Of a stretch of DNA of 64,000 bases, positions 9,366 through 18,124 are shown in pieces; within the stretch, counting starts at the first letter, position 1; every line of letters begins with the position of its first letter. The notes beneath the pieces are model-generated. The model did no database searches. It was not told the DNA's origin and saw only the letters and a list, made by a program, of their open reading frames with translations. The stretch lies in the NCBI RefSeq assembly GCF_028877475.1, contig NZ_CP113527.1:1667501-1731500 (forward strand), given 5' to 3'. Source of the stretch: Lysinibacillus irui (GTDB taxonomy: Bacteria > Bacillota > Bacilli > Bacillales_A > Planococcaceae). Both the position numbers and the translations under genes were made by a program.

Positions 9366-9734
9366 GTGCCGACAGTTTTAGTAGTGGATGATACGCTTTT
9401 TATGCGTGTTGCAATCAGTAATATGTTTACAGAATGGGGTTATGAGGTAGTCGGTAAGGCAGCAAATGGTAAAGAAGCTGTGGCGATGTATCGTGAGTTA
9501 CAACCAGACTTAGTTACAATGGATGTAACGATGCCCGTTATGACAGGTATTGCAGCAGTAAAAAAAATTATTCCAGAATTTCCACATGCAAAAATTATTA
9601 TGGTGACAGCTTTAGGCCAGCAAAAGTTAATCGTAGAAGCGATCGAAAGTGGGGCAAAGGATTTTATTACCAAGCCCTTTGAGCCAGAACGATTAAAGGC
9701 TGTAGCTGATCAATTACTTGGACAAAATTGCTAA
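9366..9734 (+). CDS. yneI: CheY-like single-domain response regulator (YneI/CcdB-type)
   Basis: A 122-residue stand-alone receiver domain. Acidic residues D8 and D9, phospho-acceptor D53 in MDVTMPVMTG, the T in VTALG and the K in TKPFEPE are all in place. There is no output domain. The start is GTG, about seven bases after GAGGGAGATG. It sits between ccdA and ccdC as in B. subtilis. A direct role in cytochrome c maturation has not been established for this protein. Confidence 0.9.
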   Translation: MPTVLVVDDTLFMRVAISNMFTEWGYEVVGKAANGKEAVAMYRELQPDLVTMDVTMPVMTGIAAVKKIIPEFPHAKIIMVTALGQQKLIVEAIESGAKDFITKPFEPERLKAVADQLLGQNC

Positions 9735-9758
9735 TTAGACATTAGAGGAGGATTTTTT

Positions 9759-10253
9759 ATGTTGAGCAGTATCCCTTCTCACTATTATGTTATAGGGTCG
9801 ACCATCATGGCCATTCTTATGGGAAGCTTTGTCATGGTCATTCGAATGAGAGCTTCCAAAAAGCCGACAAATGAGAAGAAAATTATTATTCCACCAATAG
9901 CGATGTCTTCGGGTGCACTGATGTTTCTATTCGAACAATTCCGCGTACCACCGATGCAAATTTTAGAGGCAGCAGCTGTCGGAATGGTGTTCTCGACGAT
10001 TTTAATCGCTACTTCAAAATTTGAAGTTAAAGGTCGAGATATTTATTTAAAACGGTCAAAAGCATTCGTTTTCATCTTAATCGGCTTGTTAGTTTTCCGA
10101 GTTGTTGCGAAAATGATATTAAGTAGCTCCATCGATGTCGGTGAATTAGCAGGAATGTTCTGGATATTAGCCTTTGCCATGCTATTACCTTGGCGAATTG
10201 CTATGCTCATCCAGTTTAAAAGAGTCAAAAAAACAATTCCACAACTACACTAG
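9759..10253 (+). CDS. ccdC: CcdC-family membrane protein
   Basis: A 164-residue protein with about five hydrophobic segments and a conserved IIIPPIAMSSGALMF stretch, matching the CcdC (YneJ) family. It follows the CheY-like gene by 24 nt, behind AGAGGAGG. The family is linked by position to cytochrome c assembly, though its requirement is unclear. A terminator overlaps its stop codon. Confidence 0.9.
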   Translation: MLSSIPSHYYVIGSTIMAILMGSFVMVIRMRASKKPTNEKKIIIPPIAMSSGALMFLFEQFRVPPMQILEAAAVGMVFSTILIATSKFEVKGRDIYLKRSKAFVFILIGLLVFRVVAKMILSSSIDVGELAGMFWILAFAMLLPWRIAMLIQFKRVKKTIPQLH

Positions 10254-10277
10254 TGCAGAAGCTAGTGTAGTTTTTTT
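10245..10277 (+). terminator. Terminator of the ccdA-yneI-ccdC operon
   Basis: CTACACTAG and CTAGTGTAG form a stem overlapping the ccdC stop, followed by seven T. Confidence 0.9.
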
Positions 10278-10314
10278 ATGCTCATAAGCGTGAAGAGGTG
10301 TTGGATCGCATTCT

Positions 10315-11142
10315 TATGGGGTGGATTGAAGCGTGGGATAGTAAGGCGAAGGTGGTGGTTAGCAAAGGGAAAGTGACGGATAGAAGTGAGAAAGTAGTGG
10401 ATAGAACAGCAAAAGTAGCGGATAAAACCTGCAAAGAGAAGGATAGCGCCAAGAGAAGGGGATAGAATCGCAAAAGTGGAGGATAAAACAGCAAAAGTGA
10501 TGGATAAAACAGCAAAAGTAGCGGATAAAACCTGCAAAGAGAAGGATAGCGCCAAGAGAAGGGGATAGAATCGTAAAAGTGATGGATAGAACAGCAAAAG
10601 TCATGGATAAAACAGCAAAAGTGATGGATAAAACAGCAAAAGTGATGGATAAAACAGCAAAAGTAGCGTATAAAACCTGCAAAGAGAAGGATAGCGCCAA
10701 GAGAAGGGGATAGAATCGCAAAAGTGGAGGATATAACAGCAAAAGTGATGGATAAAACAGCAAAAGTAGCGTATAAAACCCGCAAAGTGAAGGATAGAGC
10801 CAAGAAGCGTGGATAGAACAGCGAAAGTGATGGATAGAATCGCTAAAGTGATGGATAAAACAGCAAAAGTAGCGGATAAAACCTGCAAAGAGAAGGATAG
10901 CGCCAAGAAGCGTGGATAGAATCATGAAAGTGACGGATAGGACAGTGAAAGTGGCGGATAGAATCGCGAAAGTGGTGGATAGAACAGCAAAAGTAGCGGA
11001 TAAAACCTGCAAAGGGAAGGATAGAGCCAAGAAGCGTGGATAGAATCATGAAAGTGACGGATAGGACAGTGAAACTGACGGATAGAATCGCGAAAATAGT
11101 GGATAGAACAGCGGGAGGATAGAATCGCTAAAGCAATGGATA
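10315..11142 (+). repeat. Intergenic repeat array 1, 21-nt period
   Basis: About 40 tandem 21-nt units share a GGATAR core, for example GCAAAAGTGATGGATAAAACA. Unit types recur in longer blocks: a CCTGCAAAGAGAAGGATAGC unit followed by GCCAAGAGAAGGGGATAG returns several times. The plus strand is purine-rich and full of TAG/TAA. The minus strand is open in all three frames only because 21 is divisible by 3; those readings (FCCFIHH-type) show no ribosome sites and are not taken as genes. The array separates ccdC from yneK, which are adjacent in B. subtilis. Confidence 0.9.
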
Positions 11143-11171
11143 GCCAACAGCAGCATTCGAGAACAAAAGGA

Positions 11172-11200
11172 AACGCTGCACCAAATGGATGTGCAGCGTT
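11172..11200 (-). terminator. Terminator-like hairpin after yneK
   Basis: AACGCTGCAC pairs with GTGCAGCGTT around 9 nt. T-rich sequence follows on the minus strand. Confidence 0.65.
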
Positions 11201-11207
11201 TTCATAA

Positions 11208-11636
11208 TCATTCAAATAAGTGTTCGTATGGGGCGATGTCAATTTGCATTTGTTCTAATTTTTTGCGTAAAAATTTGTGATCGCGCTTGGGTGTTGCTTG
11301 GATATAGCCACGAATAATGAGGTCATTGTTAATGGCAGCTGCTTTTTCCTCTAAAGCGAGCTCACCGATTTTGCCTGCGATTTTTTCCTTTGCTACTTGT
11401 CTAAAGAGCTCAGGTACTGGACTTACTAGCTCATAGAGTAAGTCCTTTTCAGCTTGTCCCCATAAGTGAATTGTTTTATCTAAATAATATTCCTGCCAAT
11501 CTAAGTCAGATTTTCCATCCTGCTTAGGTAATGCTTTTAAAAATTTACGGAACATAAAGAATCCGCCAATAGCCATCAATGAAATGAGGACGACAACCCA
11601 AAATAAAATAAACCATAAAAACCAACCTTGTAACAA
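11208..11636 (-). CDS. yneK: DUF2621 membrane protein, YneK-like
   Basis: A 142-residue protein with one N-terminal membrane helix (GWFLWFILFWVVVLISLMAIG) and a soluble, charged C-terminal domain. TTG at 11636, seven bases after GAGGTG, gives MLQGWFLWFI, which matches the family start better than the GTG three codons upstream. The family has no known function. In B. subtilis it follows the ccd genes. Here it is on the opposite strand to them, beyond repeat array 1. Confidence 0.85.
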   Translation of the reverse strand: MLQGWFLWFILFWVVVLISLMAIGGFFMFRKFLKALPKQDGKSDLDWQEYYLDKTIHLWGQAEKDLLYELVSPVPELFRQVAKEKIAGKIGELALEEKAAAINNDLIIRGYIQATPKRDHKFLRKKLEQMQIDIAPYEHLFE

Positions 11637-11759
11637 ATCGTTCACCTCTTTGCCTTCTCTTACTCTATTATAAGAGCTTCCGAAAAAAAATTCATCCTAT
11701 AATGTCCCTTTTTTAGCAATTCATCTTTATATAGTGTGCAAGAAGGGAGGTGACGTTAG

Positions 11760-11975
11760 ATGGCAAACGTTAACTTTATTAGTGCAACTCTGCGTCTCAA
11801 GTATGAAGATGGCTATGATGAGCAAAATGAACCGAAATTCACAACAAAATCGTATCGTAATCTTAACAACACACATAGTGCGGATGATTTACTAGCTGTG
11901 GCGCATGCTTTTGCAAGTCTTTCATCACAGACTTTGTCTAGCATTGCAAAGCAAGAAACAAGCGATATATCTTAA
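11760..11975 (+). CDS. DUF1659 small protein
   Basis: A 71-residue protein of the DUF1659 family, with the pattern LRLKYEDGYDEQNEPKFTTKSYRNLN and an Ala-rich C-terminal helix. AAGGGAGGTGA precedes the ATG. It forms a conserved trio with the DUF2922 and YvrJ genes downstream. The function is unknown. Confidence 0.85.
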   Translation: MANVNFISATLRLKYEDGYDEQNEPKFTTKSYRNLNNTHSADDLLAVAHAFASLSSQTLSSIAKQETSDIS

Positions 11976-11989
11976 GGGGGGATTACAGC

Positions 11990-12214
11990 ATGGCACAAGT
12001 ATTAGAGTTACAATTTGCAACAGTGGATGGTAAAACGACAACATTAACGATTGATGCTCCAAAGCCCAATGTCTCAGTGGCTGAAATTCAGCAGGCAATG
12101 GAAACGATTGTGGCGAAAAATGTATTTGCCGGACAGGTAGGGGCTTTGTCTGCCATTAAGGGGGCACGCCTTGTAGATCGTCAAGTAACGGAATTTGATG
12201 TAGCAACAGAATAA
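11990..12214 (+). CDS. DUF2922 small protein
   Basis: A 74-residue protein of the DUF2922 family (LELQFATVDGKTTTLTIDAPKP, with a C-terminal GARLVDRQVTEFD). GGGGGGATT precedes the ATG, 14 nt after the DUF1659 stop, so the two are co-transcribed. The function is unknown. Confidence 0.85.
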   Translation: MAQVLELQFATVDGKTTTLTIDAPKPNVSVAEIQQAMETIVAKNVFAGQVGALSAIKGARLVDRQVTEFDVATE

Positions 12215-12222
12215 TTCATCGA

Positions 12223-12258
12223 TGGCCTTTGCAATTGGAACTGCAAAGGCCATTTTTT
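12223..12258 (+). terminator. Terminator/attenuator after the DUF2922 gene
   Basis: TGGCCTTTGCA and TGCAAAGGCCA form a strong stem followed by six T. It sits between the DUF2922 and YvrJ genes and would reduce YvrJ expression. Confidence 0.88.
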
Positions 12259-12285
12259 ACCGTAGGAGAGAGGAGAGGAGACCTA

Positions 12286-12408
12286 ATGGAACAGTGGTTA
12301 AACATGATATCCGATATCGGTTTTCCGATTTTAGTGTCATTTTATTTGTTGCACCGCGTCGAAGTAAAGCTGGATGCGATTCATGCTGCACTCGTTTCGT
12401 TAAAATGA
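12286..12408 (+). CDS. YvrJ-family protein
   Basis: A 40-residue gene starting ATG at 12286, behind GGAGAGGAG. It reads MEQWLNMISDIGFPILVSFY and continues LLHRVEVKLDAIHAALVSLK. The single membrane helix with IGFPI-x-V-x-F-Y-L and the C-terminal L-x-x-I helix are typical of YvrJ. These proteins commonly follow DUF1659/DUF2922 genes in Bacillaceae. A holin-like role is sometimes suggested; nothing in the sequence proves it. Confidence 0.85.
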   Translation: MEQWLNMISDIGFPILVSFYLLHRVEVKLDAIHAALVSLK

Positions 12409-12514
12409 AATACATTTCACAAAGATGTACGAAAGCTGTCACTTAGTAGTTCTTGTCAACGCTTACAACCTACGTTAGGATGAGGATAGTGTAAGGTTAG
12501 GGAGAGTGTTGACC

Positions 12515-13123
12515 ATGAAACGTAAATTACTAGGGCTAGTTCTACTGCTGACTTGTGCATCCGTACTAGGAGCATGTGGAAATTCAAAATTTAAAGCAGA
12601 TTATAGCCTGGAAATACCCGAATTTGAACATGTAAATCAACGTGGTGAAACGATTTCACTAGAAAGTTTGAAAGGCAAGCCTTGGATCGGCATGTATATA
12701 TTTACGAACTGTGTGTCGATTTGTCCGCCCATGTCATTGAATATGGCACAAGTGCAAGAAAAGCTCCAGAAAAAAGGAGTAGAGGATTATCATATTGTTG
12801 CCTTTTCAGTAGATCCAGATGTGGATAAACCAGAGGTGTTAGCCGATTATCTTAGTAAATACAATGTACCAGATGAATCAAAATGGAACCTTCTAACAGG
12901 ATATTCACAAAAATATATTGAACAATTTGCTGTGAAAAATACCAAAATTTTAGTGAAAAACGACCCTAACAGTGATCAAGTCATACATGGTAATCAATTT
13001 TTCTTAGTCGATAAAGATGGTGTTATCGTCAAAATGTATAATGGCTATGCTGAAAATATTGAAGATGTCCCAATTGATACGATAGCTTCTGATATCGAAA
13101 CATATATTGATGAAAATTTATAA
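12515..13123 (+). CDS. SCO1/SenC-family copper lipoprotein
   Basis: Sco proteins are thioredoxin-fold, copper-binding lipoproteins that help assemble the CuA centre of cytochrome c oxidase. ATG at 12515 follows AGGGAG by about 10 nt. A signal with lipobox VLGAC anchors the protein outside the membrane. The copper motif is C-x-x-x-C in TNCVSICPPM, and the distal His is in QVIHGNQFFLVDKDG. Length is 202 residues, normal for BsSco (YpmQ). A terminator follows. Confidence 0.93.
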   Translation: MKRKLLGLVLLLTCASVLGACGNSKFKADYSLEIPEFEHVNQRGETISLESLKGKPWIGMYIFTNCVSICPPMSLNMAQVQEKLQKKGVEDYHIVAFSVDPDVDKPEVLADYLSKYNVPDESKWNLLTGYSQKYIEQFAVKNTKILVKNDPNSDQVIHGNQFFLVDKDGVIVKMYNGYAENIEDVPIDTIASDIETYIDENL

Positions 13124-13132
13124 AAAGCAATA

Positions 13133-13164
13133 AACCGTCTCGGACTTAAGAGACGGTTTTTTTG
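13133..13164 (+). terminator. Terminator of the sco gene
   Basis: AACCGTCTC and GAGACGGTT form a stem around 8 nt, followed by T7. Confidence 0.9.
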
Positions 13165-13225
13165 TTCTGGAAAAATAATCTTTCTCTAGTTGAGCATCGT
13201 TTATAGTGTAGTAGGAGGGGCAAGC

Positions 13226-13741
13226 ATGTCTGATAACGAAAAATTAGAGCAACTAATGGCTATACATACGGAGCAATTATTTCGAATTGCTTATTACTAT
13301 ACAAAGGATTTACAACTAGCCGAGGATATTGTGCAGGATGTTTTTATTAAATTCTACCATCAAAAACATTATGAAGAACGAGGAGAAATGAAGGCTTACT
13401 TGGCACGCATGACGATTAATAAATGTAAGGATTACTTAAAAAGCTGGGCATATCGAAAAATTACATTTCAGCATAAATTTTTTACCAAACAAAAGTCGGT
13501 CTTGCAGGATACACTTATTCTTCAGGATGAACAAGATTTATTAGATGAAGCAATTTTACGGTTACCCATTAAGCCACGAGAAGCGATTGTCTATTATTAC
13601 TTAGAGGAAATGACAATTAAAGAAAATGCTGAATTACTTGAGATTCCTGAAGGTACGGTGAAATCACGTTTAAAAAAAGGGAAAGAGCTTTTAAAAGTAG
13701 ATTTACAAAATATCGAATGGGAGGTACTTTTCCATGGATAA
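13226..13741 (+). CDS. ECF-type RNA polymerase sigma factor
   Basis: A 171-residue ECF sigma factor; ATG at 13226 sits behind AGGAGGGG. Region 2 reads FRIAYYYTKDLQLAEDIVQDVFIKFY and region 4 is LPIKPREAIVYYYLEEMTIKENAELLEIPEGTVKSRLKKGKELL. These bind the -10 and -35 elements of its own promoters. The following gene overlaps by 8 nt and has anti-sigma features but is interrupted by a stop codon, so this sigma factor may lack its normal brake. Confidence 0.92.
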   Translation: MSDNEKLEQLMAIHTEQLFRIAYYYTKDLQLAEDIVQDVFIKFYHQKHYEERGEMKAYLARMTINKCKDYLKSWAYRKITFQHKFFTKQKSVLQDTLILQDEQDLLDEAILRLPIKPREAIVYYYLEEMTIKENAELLEIPEGTVKSRLKKGKELLKVDLQNIEWEVLFHG

Positions 13742-14624
13742 GCATACAATGCATATTTTGAAGGATGTCACAGCTCATAAAGAGGCGATCATTCAAAACG
13801 TTCGACAACAAATCCAACAGCAAACACATCCATCCAAGACAAAGTGAACATATCGTGCAGTCACAATGTTGATCACTTGTTCGCTCTTACTATTTATTGC
13901 GTGGCAAGCAACACAACCAATGAATCAATTGGCGACTGAGGTAACGGATGAAGGGGAAGTACCTACATTCACTGAATTATTTCAGACAGAGGTAGATGGA
14001 ACTGCTACAACATACAGTCAGTATTTTCAAATTGCCGATTCACTCAATCACCGTGAAAATATCAAGTATTATGCTCCGCTTCAAGGTTTCGGGGCTATGC
14101 AAGAAGTAGCATCTACAATGGGGGATGCAGTCCATCTAATTGAGCCTAAAGATCTGCCGTTTCAAGCAAATATTCAGGAGGTCTATGCGGTAACTTCAGA
14201 TATGAAAGATGGTAGCCTACAAACGCAATTTCAATTTAGCTTTAAAGAAAAATCTCTTGCAGGTGTAGATTTGCAGTATATTCATTTTACAATTACGAAC
14301 GTAGAGCGTAACCCATTAGCTAACCGTAAACTTACAGAAAATATTGAGAACATTGAGGGGAGTAACCTCAAGAATGTAGGCTTTAATTTTTTGAACCCTT
14401 TGTATTATCGAGAGATGACTCCTGACCGAGGTTTTGCATATATATACTATGATTATGATGAGGCAGATAAGCGAGTCTTTCGAATGACTACAACCAGTGC
14501 TAATGAATTTTATACGTATGATAACGGATATGTTTATCATATTGGTTATCGAATAAATGGTGATCAAGAAGAAGTCCAAGAAAAAATGGTAGCCATCGTA
14601 AGAAAATTTATTTCTGGCAATTAG
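13734..14624 (+). pseudogene. Anti-sigma-factor-like membrane protein interrupted by an in-frame TGA
   Basis: The frame opens with ATG at 13734, overlapping the sigma gene, and encodes a 37-residue basic, helical segment (MDKHTMHILKDVTAHKEAII) before TGA at 13845-13847. The same frame stays open beyond it for 258 codons: TYRAVTM, a membrane helix LITCSLLLFIAW, then an extracytoplasmic domain. The layout (short cytosolic sigma-binding part, one helix, outer domain) is that of an ECF anti-sigma factor. A single base change, such as CGA or TGG to TGA, would explain the split. An ATG at 13866 has no ribosome site. Sequencing error is possible. Confidence 0.7.
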
Positions 14625-14667
14625 CTCATCCTATTGTAAAATGATAGAAAAGAAGGGATGGGGGTCA

Positions 14668-15207
14668 ATGACAACGATTGCGCAAACCTATTTACAGGTT
14701 GTTCAAAAGAGATTCCAAAATGTGAAAGAGTTAGGGGATAAGGCTCTTGCCCAATTAGAAGAGGAACAGCTGCACTGGGCGTATAATGAAGAATCTAATA
14801 ATATAGCTGTCATTGTGAAGCATGTTAGTGGCAATATGATTTCACGTTGGACGAATTTTTTAACGACAGATGGTGAGAAGGCTACAAGAAATCGGGATGA
14901 TGAGTTTATGGATAGTCTTCATACAAAAGAATCTATTATCGCAGTTTGGGAAAAGGGCTGGCAAGTCTTTTTAGATACTTTGGCGAGTTTAAGCGAATCT
15001 GATTTGGAGAGGCATGTTACCATTAGAGGAGAGCAGCTAGCTGTGATCGATGCCATTGAGAGACAAATGGCTCATTATGCACAGCATGTTGGTCAAATTA
15101 TTTATATTGCGAAACAAGTAAAGGGCTCTGAATGGCAAACATTAAGTATAGCAAAAGGGGAGTCTCAAGCTTTTACAGAGGCCATGCTAGAAAGAAACCA
15201 ATCATAA
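14668..15207 (+). CDS. DinB-like DUF1572 protein
   Basis: A 179-residue four-helix protein of the DinB/YfiT-like superfamily, DUF1572 branch. ATG at 14668 follows AAGGGATGGGGG. Likely metal-ligand histidines lie in IAVIVKHVSGNM and MAHYAQHVGQI, the usual H...H-x-x-x-H arrangement. Such proteins are often stress-linked or thiol-dependent metalloenzymes; the substrate here is unknown. A bidirectional terminator follows. Confidence 0.85.
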   Translation: MTTIAQTYLQVVQKRFQNVKELGDKALAQLEEEQLHWAYNEESNNIAVIVKHVSGNMISRWTNFLTTDGEKATRNRDDEFMDSLHTKESIIAVWEKGWQVFLDTLASLSESDLERHVTIRGEQLAVIDAIERQMAHYAQHVGQIIYIAKQVKGSEWQTLSIAKGESQAFTEAMLERNQS

Positions 15208-15213
15208 ATACAC

Positions 15214-15248
15214 AAGATCGTAGCAATCATCTGTTGCTACGATCTTTT
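15214..15248. terminator. Bidirectional terminator
   Basis: AAGATCGTAGCAA pairs with TTGCTACGATCTT around 7 nt, between convergent genes. Confidence 0.88.
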
Positions 15249-15804
15249 AATTTGCTACATAAAGCTTGTACATGGCTGTTTCAGAGTCAATGGCTTGCGC
15301 AAGGTCAAACGCCTCCTGCTGACTTTTTTGATTGGTGATGATTTCATAAAAATAACGAATAACAAACATAAGATTCGCATTGCCGTCAATATAATCATCA
15401 GGTGCTAAATAGGATTGACAGCCACTCGCTAAAAAGGCTGTTGCTAGCTGCTGCCAACCTAATGTACAGCCTGTTGCTAGAACTTTGACATTTTGTAGCC
15501 GGCAATAGGACTCAATATGCCTTGGTCCAAAGTATAGATCTTGAGGTTCATCGTTCTCATACACTTCTTCGCCTAACTCGGGTAAACAAAAGCGCCCTTC
15601 ATTGCCGTGGAAATTTAAAATAAGATAGTCCATTCTGCCATAAAGGTCCTCTCCAGATAAGACATCAATCAAATCATTGGGTCTTCCAATCAAATGCAGT
15701 GTGACCCTGGCGCCAAATGATTCAAGTGCCGCTCTAATGGCCATGGATTCGAAATCACAATCTGGTCCAACTACTAAATTTACATATAACTCTGGTTTAC
15801 TCAA
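15247..15804 (-). CDS. Small caspase/CHAT-like protein of unknown function
   Basis: A 185-residue cytosolic protein; TTG at 15804 lies seven bases after GGAGGTG. It has no signal peptide or membrane segment. Beta-strand-rich blocks are followed by two motifs in the order and context of caspase-fold proteases: H66-G67 at the end of a strand (YLILNFHGNEG) and C113 at the end of another (KVLATGCTLGW). This suggests a His-Cys dyad, but no adaptor, substrate or extra domain is present. The fold call is an inference and the function is unknown. The downstream terminator is shared with the DinB-like gene. Confidence 0.6.
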   Translation of the reverse strand: MSKPELYVNLVVGPDCDFESMAIRAALESFGARVTLHLIGRPNDLIDVLSGEDLYGRMDYLILNFHGNEGRFCLPELGEEVYENDEPQDLYFGPRHIESYCRLQNVKVLATGCTLGWQQLATAFLASGCQSYLAPDDYIDGNANLMFVIRYFYEIITNQKSQQEAFDLAQAIDSETAMYKLYVAN

Positions 15805-15834
15805 AGTCTCTTCACCTCCATTATTAGTATAAAT

Positions 15835-15903
15835 GAAAAGTTAATATTACAGGATACATTGTCAATTGCTGATGTTCAGCAGGCTATTTATTTACTAGAA
15901 TAA
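15835..15903 (+). other. Short coding remnant before a hairpin
   Basis: An open stretch reads EKLILQDTLSIADVQQAIYL and ends LE-TAA, followed by a hairpin and T-rich sequence. It looks like the C-terminus of a lost protein, but it is too short to identify and has no start. Confidence 0.25.
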
Positions 15904-15914
15904 GCGAAATTACT

Positions 15915-15960
15915 CCTATATTGTCATCATAATAATGGCGAATATAGGGGATTTTTATTT
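15915..15960 (+). terminator. Terminator-like hairpin
   Basis: CCTATATT pairs with AATATAGG across 18 nt and is followed by T-rich sequence. Confidence 0.45.
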
Positions 15961-16119
15961 TTCGGGAAAGACTGAATAGTAGGAAAATCATAAAATTGTT
16001 TGAAAAAATTTTTTTCGTCCGATAAAAGTAAGGGGAGAAATGTTATGCAGATAAAGAAAGGGAAAGATGGTGGAAAAATAGAGTATTTTTTCACGTGTAA
16101 ATTAAAAGGAGACTGATAT

Positions 16120-18080
16120 ATGAAGAAACTATTTAGCAGTTTTAAAGGCAAGCTTTATACGCTATTTGCGCTTGTATTACTTATCCCTGTGATATCTGTG
16201 GGGAGTTTATCCTACTTATCTGCAAAAGATTCCATTAAAGAAGAAATTTTATTTAGTGCCAATGAAAGTGTAGGCATTTTAAATAAGCTTATTGATAAAA
16301 CCATTAGCGAAAAAATGGATGAAATTAACGTCTTTAGTAGTGAAGTAGATGCTCAACAGTATGAGCAAGCACAAGCATCGATTGTGTCAAAATTACAGCA
16401 ATATACTAAGCTGAATCCAGATGTTTTGAGTGTTTATATTGGCATGAATAACGGTGACTTTACACAGAGCCTCGATTAAATGATGCGGACTACAATCCAT
16501 TAGATCGAGATTGGTATAAAGAGGCAACAGCTCTTAAAGGAGAAACCCTAATCACTAACCCTTATAAGGACGCAGGAACCGGCGATATGGTGGTGACAGT
16601 TGCCAAACAGATTAAGGATCACTCTGGTGTTGTGGCAATTGATATCAAGCTAACAGACCTGCAAAAAGTTGCCGATTCGATTCGGATTGGGAGAAATGGC
16701 TATTCCTCTATTTTTGGGGAAAATAACTTAGTCATTTCACATCCGACCCTAGAAGCAGGCGGAGAGCTGAAAGAAAGCTTCCTTGATAAAATGTACGAAA
16801 ATTCATCGGGCACTTATGACTATGTCTTTGACGGTGATGATCGAATCCTGTTCTATACAACAAATGAATTAACAAATTGGAAAATTACCGGAACAATTTT
16901 TGCTGAAGAAATTGATGAGTCCGCTTCCTCCATTTTGTATCATACAATTCTTGTATTAGTGGCAGCTATTATTATTAGTTCCATCGTCTTTTATTTTGTA
17001 ATGAAGGCCATTATTAAACCAATTAAAGCATTAAAGGACAGCGCCGTTACAATTAGTAAAGGTGATCTCACAGAGACGGTGACGGTTTCTTCAAATGATG
17101 AGATTGGTCAATTAGGGCAGGCCTTTAATGACATGCAAGAAAGCTTACGGACACTAATTCAAAAGATTGAACAAAACGCAGAGGAAGTCGCTTCGTCAGC
17201 AGAAGAGCTAACAGCCAATGCGAATCAGACAAGCATTGCGACTGAAAAAGTAGCGATTTCGATTCAGGATGTCGCAACAAGTGCTGATTCTCAAACGATT
17301 AGCGCCAATAAAAATGCAGAGTCACTGCATGAGCTTTCAACAGCTATTCTTCACATAGCGGAAATCTCCTCTGCTGTAACCGATCTTTCACAGCATGCAA
17401 CATTGCAAGCAGATGAGGGTGGACAAGCCGTTCAAAATACAAAGGATCAAATGCAGTCCATCCATTTATCCGTAGCGGATTCCAATGCGAAAATCCAAAC
17501 TTTACATGAACGATCACAGCAAATTACATCTATTTTAGATGTCATTACAAGCATCGCAGATCAAACTAATTTACTGGCACTAAACGCAGCAATAGAGGCA
17601 GCACGAGCGGGTGAACATGGAAAAGGCTTTGCGGTTGTGGCAGATGAAGTGCGCAAGCTAGCCGAGCAGTCACAGGAATCGGCAAAGCAAATTTTTGAGC
17701 TGATTCGAGGAATTCAACAAGAAACAGAGCAATCTGTTACGATTATGGCGAAGGTGACGGAGGATGTGCAAAGTGGATTGCATATTTCAGATGAAGCTAT
17801 TACAAAATTCCAAGTTATTATGGCAAGTATGAATGAAATTACGCCTAAAATGGAGGAAGTATCCTCAGCCTCAGAGCAAATGTCTGCAGGTGTTCAAGAG
17901 GTTGCAGCAGTGACGGAAGATCTGGCATTCTCAGCAAAAGGTAATGCAGCTGCGTCAGAGGATGTAGCGGCATCGACAGAGGAACAATTAGCTTCAATGG
18001 AAGAAATCAATGCCTCTGCTCAAGCACTAGCACATATGGCAGATGAATTAAAGCAACTCATTAGTCAGTTTAAATATTAA
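16120..18080 (+). pseudogene. Methyl-accepting chemotaxis protein with a one-base frameshift
   Basis: AAAAGGAGA precedes ATG 16120. The first part encodes a membrane helix and the start of a Cache sensor domain up to MNNGDFTQ, then shifts frame and stops at TAA 16477-16479. From 16470 the next frame continues the same domain without a gap ([20 protein letters not shown], the usual D-x-R-x-W-Y Cache motif). A second membrane helix, HAMP ([18 protein letters not shown]) and a full signalling domain with the EIGQ and [20 protein letters not shown] hairpin tip follow. One missing base near 16467-16469 explains it. A real disruption or a sequencing error is possible. Confidence 0.85.
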
Positions 18081-18086
18081 AGCAAA

Positions 18087-18117
18087 ACGCCACTCCTGTT
18101 AAATTAGGAGTGGCGTT
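18087..18117. terminator. Bidirectional terminator
   Basis: AACGCCACTCCT and AGGAGTGGCGTT form a stem around 7 nt, between convergent genes. Confidence 0.85.
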
Positions 18118-18124
18118 CGTTGTT

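Noticed and set aside
10315..11142. Possible CRISPR array
   Set aside because: There are no unique spacers between conserved repeats; units are contiguous 21-mers that vary gradually, and no cas gene is present. The same applies to the other arrays.
10262..11242. Several overlapping minus-strand reading frames of 60-220 codons (FCCFIHH/RYPSLCRFYP-type)
   Set aside because: All three minus frames are open because the 21-nt repeat is divisible by three. There are no ribosome sites, composition is extreme, and the readings overlap one another.
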